In this document: positions 32,099-32,687 of the stretch, piece by piece
Numbering within the stretch: the stretch's first letter is position 1
How the letters are laid out: each line of letters starts with the position of its first letter
Origin: Sphingobacteriales bacterium
GTDB taxonomy: Bacteria; Bacteroidota; Bacteroidia; Chitinophagales; Chitinophagaceae
Direction: 5' to 3'
DNA length: 32,687 nt
Assembly (NCBI GenBank): GCA_900299255.1
Contig: OMJB01000054.1
Location: forward strand, 1 to 32,687
Program-made: the position numbers and the translations under genes
Notes under the pieces: generated by a model
Database searches by the model: none
Seen by the model: the letters and a program-made list of their open reading frames with translations, nothing else
What the model was told of the DNA's origin: nothing

Positions 32099-32687
32099 TG
32101 CATAAACTAGCCGACATATTGATCAATGTGCATCCAATAAAAGTTATTGGAACGACAAATGTCGTGGTAGATAGTCTGCATATAGATTCACGTAAAGTAA
32201 CTGAAGGGTCAGTATTTGTTGCGGTGAAAGGGACATTGTCGGACGGGCATGCATTTATTGAAAAGGCAATTGCTCAGGGAGCAAAAGTTATTGTGTGCGA
32301 GACGCTGCCATCTGAACTAACAGACGGTATTGTATTTGTACAGGTGAAGGATTCAGCTCTGGCGACCGGACTTATCGCAGATGCGTTTTACGATTTTCCA
32401 TCAACAGCAACCAAAGTGCTTGGTGTTACGGGAACAAACGGCAAGACAACAACTGCCACACTGTTGTATCAGCTTTTTGAAAAGCTTGGGTATAAGTGTG
32501 GATTGATATCTACAGTTCAGAACCGCATACATGAAGAGACTGAAAATGCTACCCATACAACACCTGATGCAATATCCATACAGGCGCTGCTGAGGCGTAT
32601 GGTGGATGCCGGATGCAGTCATGTGTTTATGGAAGTAAGTTCACATGCCATTCATCAGCAGCGGGTAGCGGGATTGAGGTTTGCGGG
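32098..32687 (+). CDS. murE: UDP-N-acetylmuramoyl-tripeptide synthetase MurE, partial
   Basis: MurE adds the third amino acid (usually meso-diaminopimelate or lysine) to UDP-MurNAc-dipeptide in the cytoplasm. The visible 196 codons run off the right edge. The N-terminal domain (about 1-105, with DSRKVTEGSVFVAVKG) is followed by the ATP-binding loop VTGTNGKTTT (Lys116), the substrate motif THTTPDAISIQ and MEVSSHAIHQQRV. The C-terminal ligase domain that distinguishes DAP from Lys specificity is outside the window. The ATG overlaps the ftsI stop by one base (TAATG), indicating coupling. Confidence 0.96.
   Translation, partial: MHKLADILINVHPIKVIGTTNVVVDSLHIDSRKVTEGSVFVAVKGTLSDGHAFIEKAIAQGAKVIVCETLPSELTDGIVFVQVKDSALATGLIADAFYDFPSTATKVLGVTGTNGKTTTATLLYQLFEKLGYKCGLISTVQNRIHEETENATHTTPDAISIQALLRRMVDAGCSHVFMEVSSHAIHQQRVAGLRFA

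Overview
The window looks like chromosome of a Bacteroidota bacterium, most plausibly Chitinophagaceae or a close relative (family level is inference). Supporting signs: two secreted proteins with C-terminal type IX secretion (Por) sorting domains; promoter-like TAnnTTTG (-7) elements typical of this phylum; DUF3857/transglutaminase exported proteins; a bamD-rpoZ pair; an FtsL-like protein and a PASTA-bearing FtsI in a division/cell-wall cluster; moderate GC content. No phage, plasmid, integrase, transposase gene or CRISPR array was seen.

Layout. 1-3724 (minus): two adjacent DUF3857 proteins, one with an intact transglutaminase triad and one, cut by the window edge, that appears catalytically dead. 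A 157-bp near-perfect palindrome (3795-3951) sits in their upstream region. 4003-5003 (minus): tRNA-Trp, secE, nusG, closed by a strong terminator. 5256-7807 (minus): a class V PLP enzyme and a glycosyltransferase. 7836-8295 (plus): two small unknown genes. 8558-10113: a pair of Tat-exported ferritin-like proteins. 10408-11523: two tandem paralogous four-cysteine lipoproteins. 11640-13841: purL, convergent with an MlaE-type permease (13857-14597). 14782-16446: a T9SS-exported Ig-like repeat protein. 17053-18859: an ECF sigma factor overlapping a membrane protein that resembles an anti-sigma stalk joined to a barrel-like domain. 18946-21295: an M23 endopeptidase and a Bcp peroxiredoxin. 21369-23756: a six-bladed NHL propeller protein with a T9SS tail. 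23831-24956 (minus): bamD-rpoZ. 25111-27663 (minus): a small exported protein, asnS and a half-size TauE/SafE protein. 28128-end (plus): mraZ, rsmH, ftsL-like, ftsI and the start of murE.

How it works together. Most of the window is housekeeping: transcription elongation and export (nusG, secE, rpoZ), outer-membrane assembly and lipid transport (bamD, mlaE), purine synthesis (purL), tRNA charging (asnS) and peptidoglycan/division (mraZ-murE, M23 peptidase). Accessory functions are envelope-directed: T9SS cargo, Tat ferritin-like proteins, lipoproteins and a sigma/anti-sigma unit. The most notable non-coding signals are the 157-bp palindromic element, a four-unit 10-bp-period MraZ-type operator just before mraZ with DnaA-box-like sequences around it, and a four-unit 8-bp TTAAC array between tRNA-Trp and secE. 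No clearly new multi-gene system was identified. The best candidates for a second look are the palindromic element, the ferritin-like pair with one apparently ligand-poor member, and the tandem four-cysteine lipoproteins.
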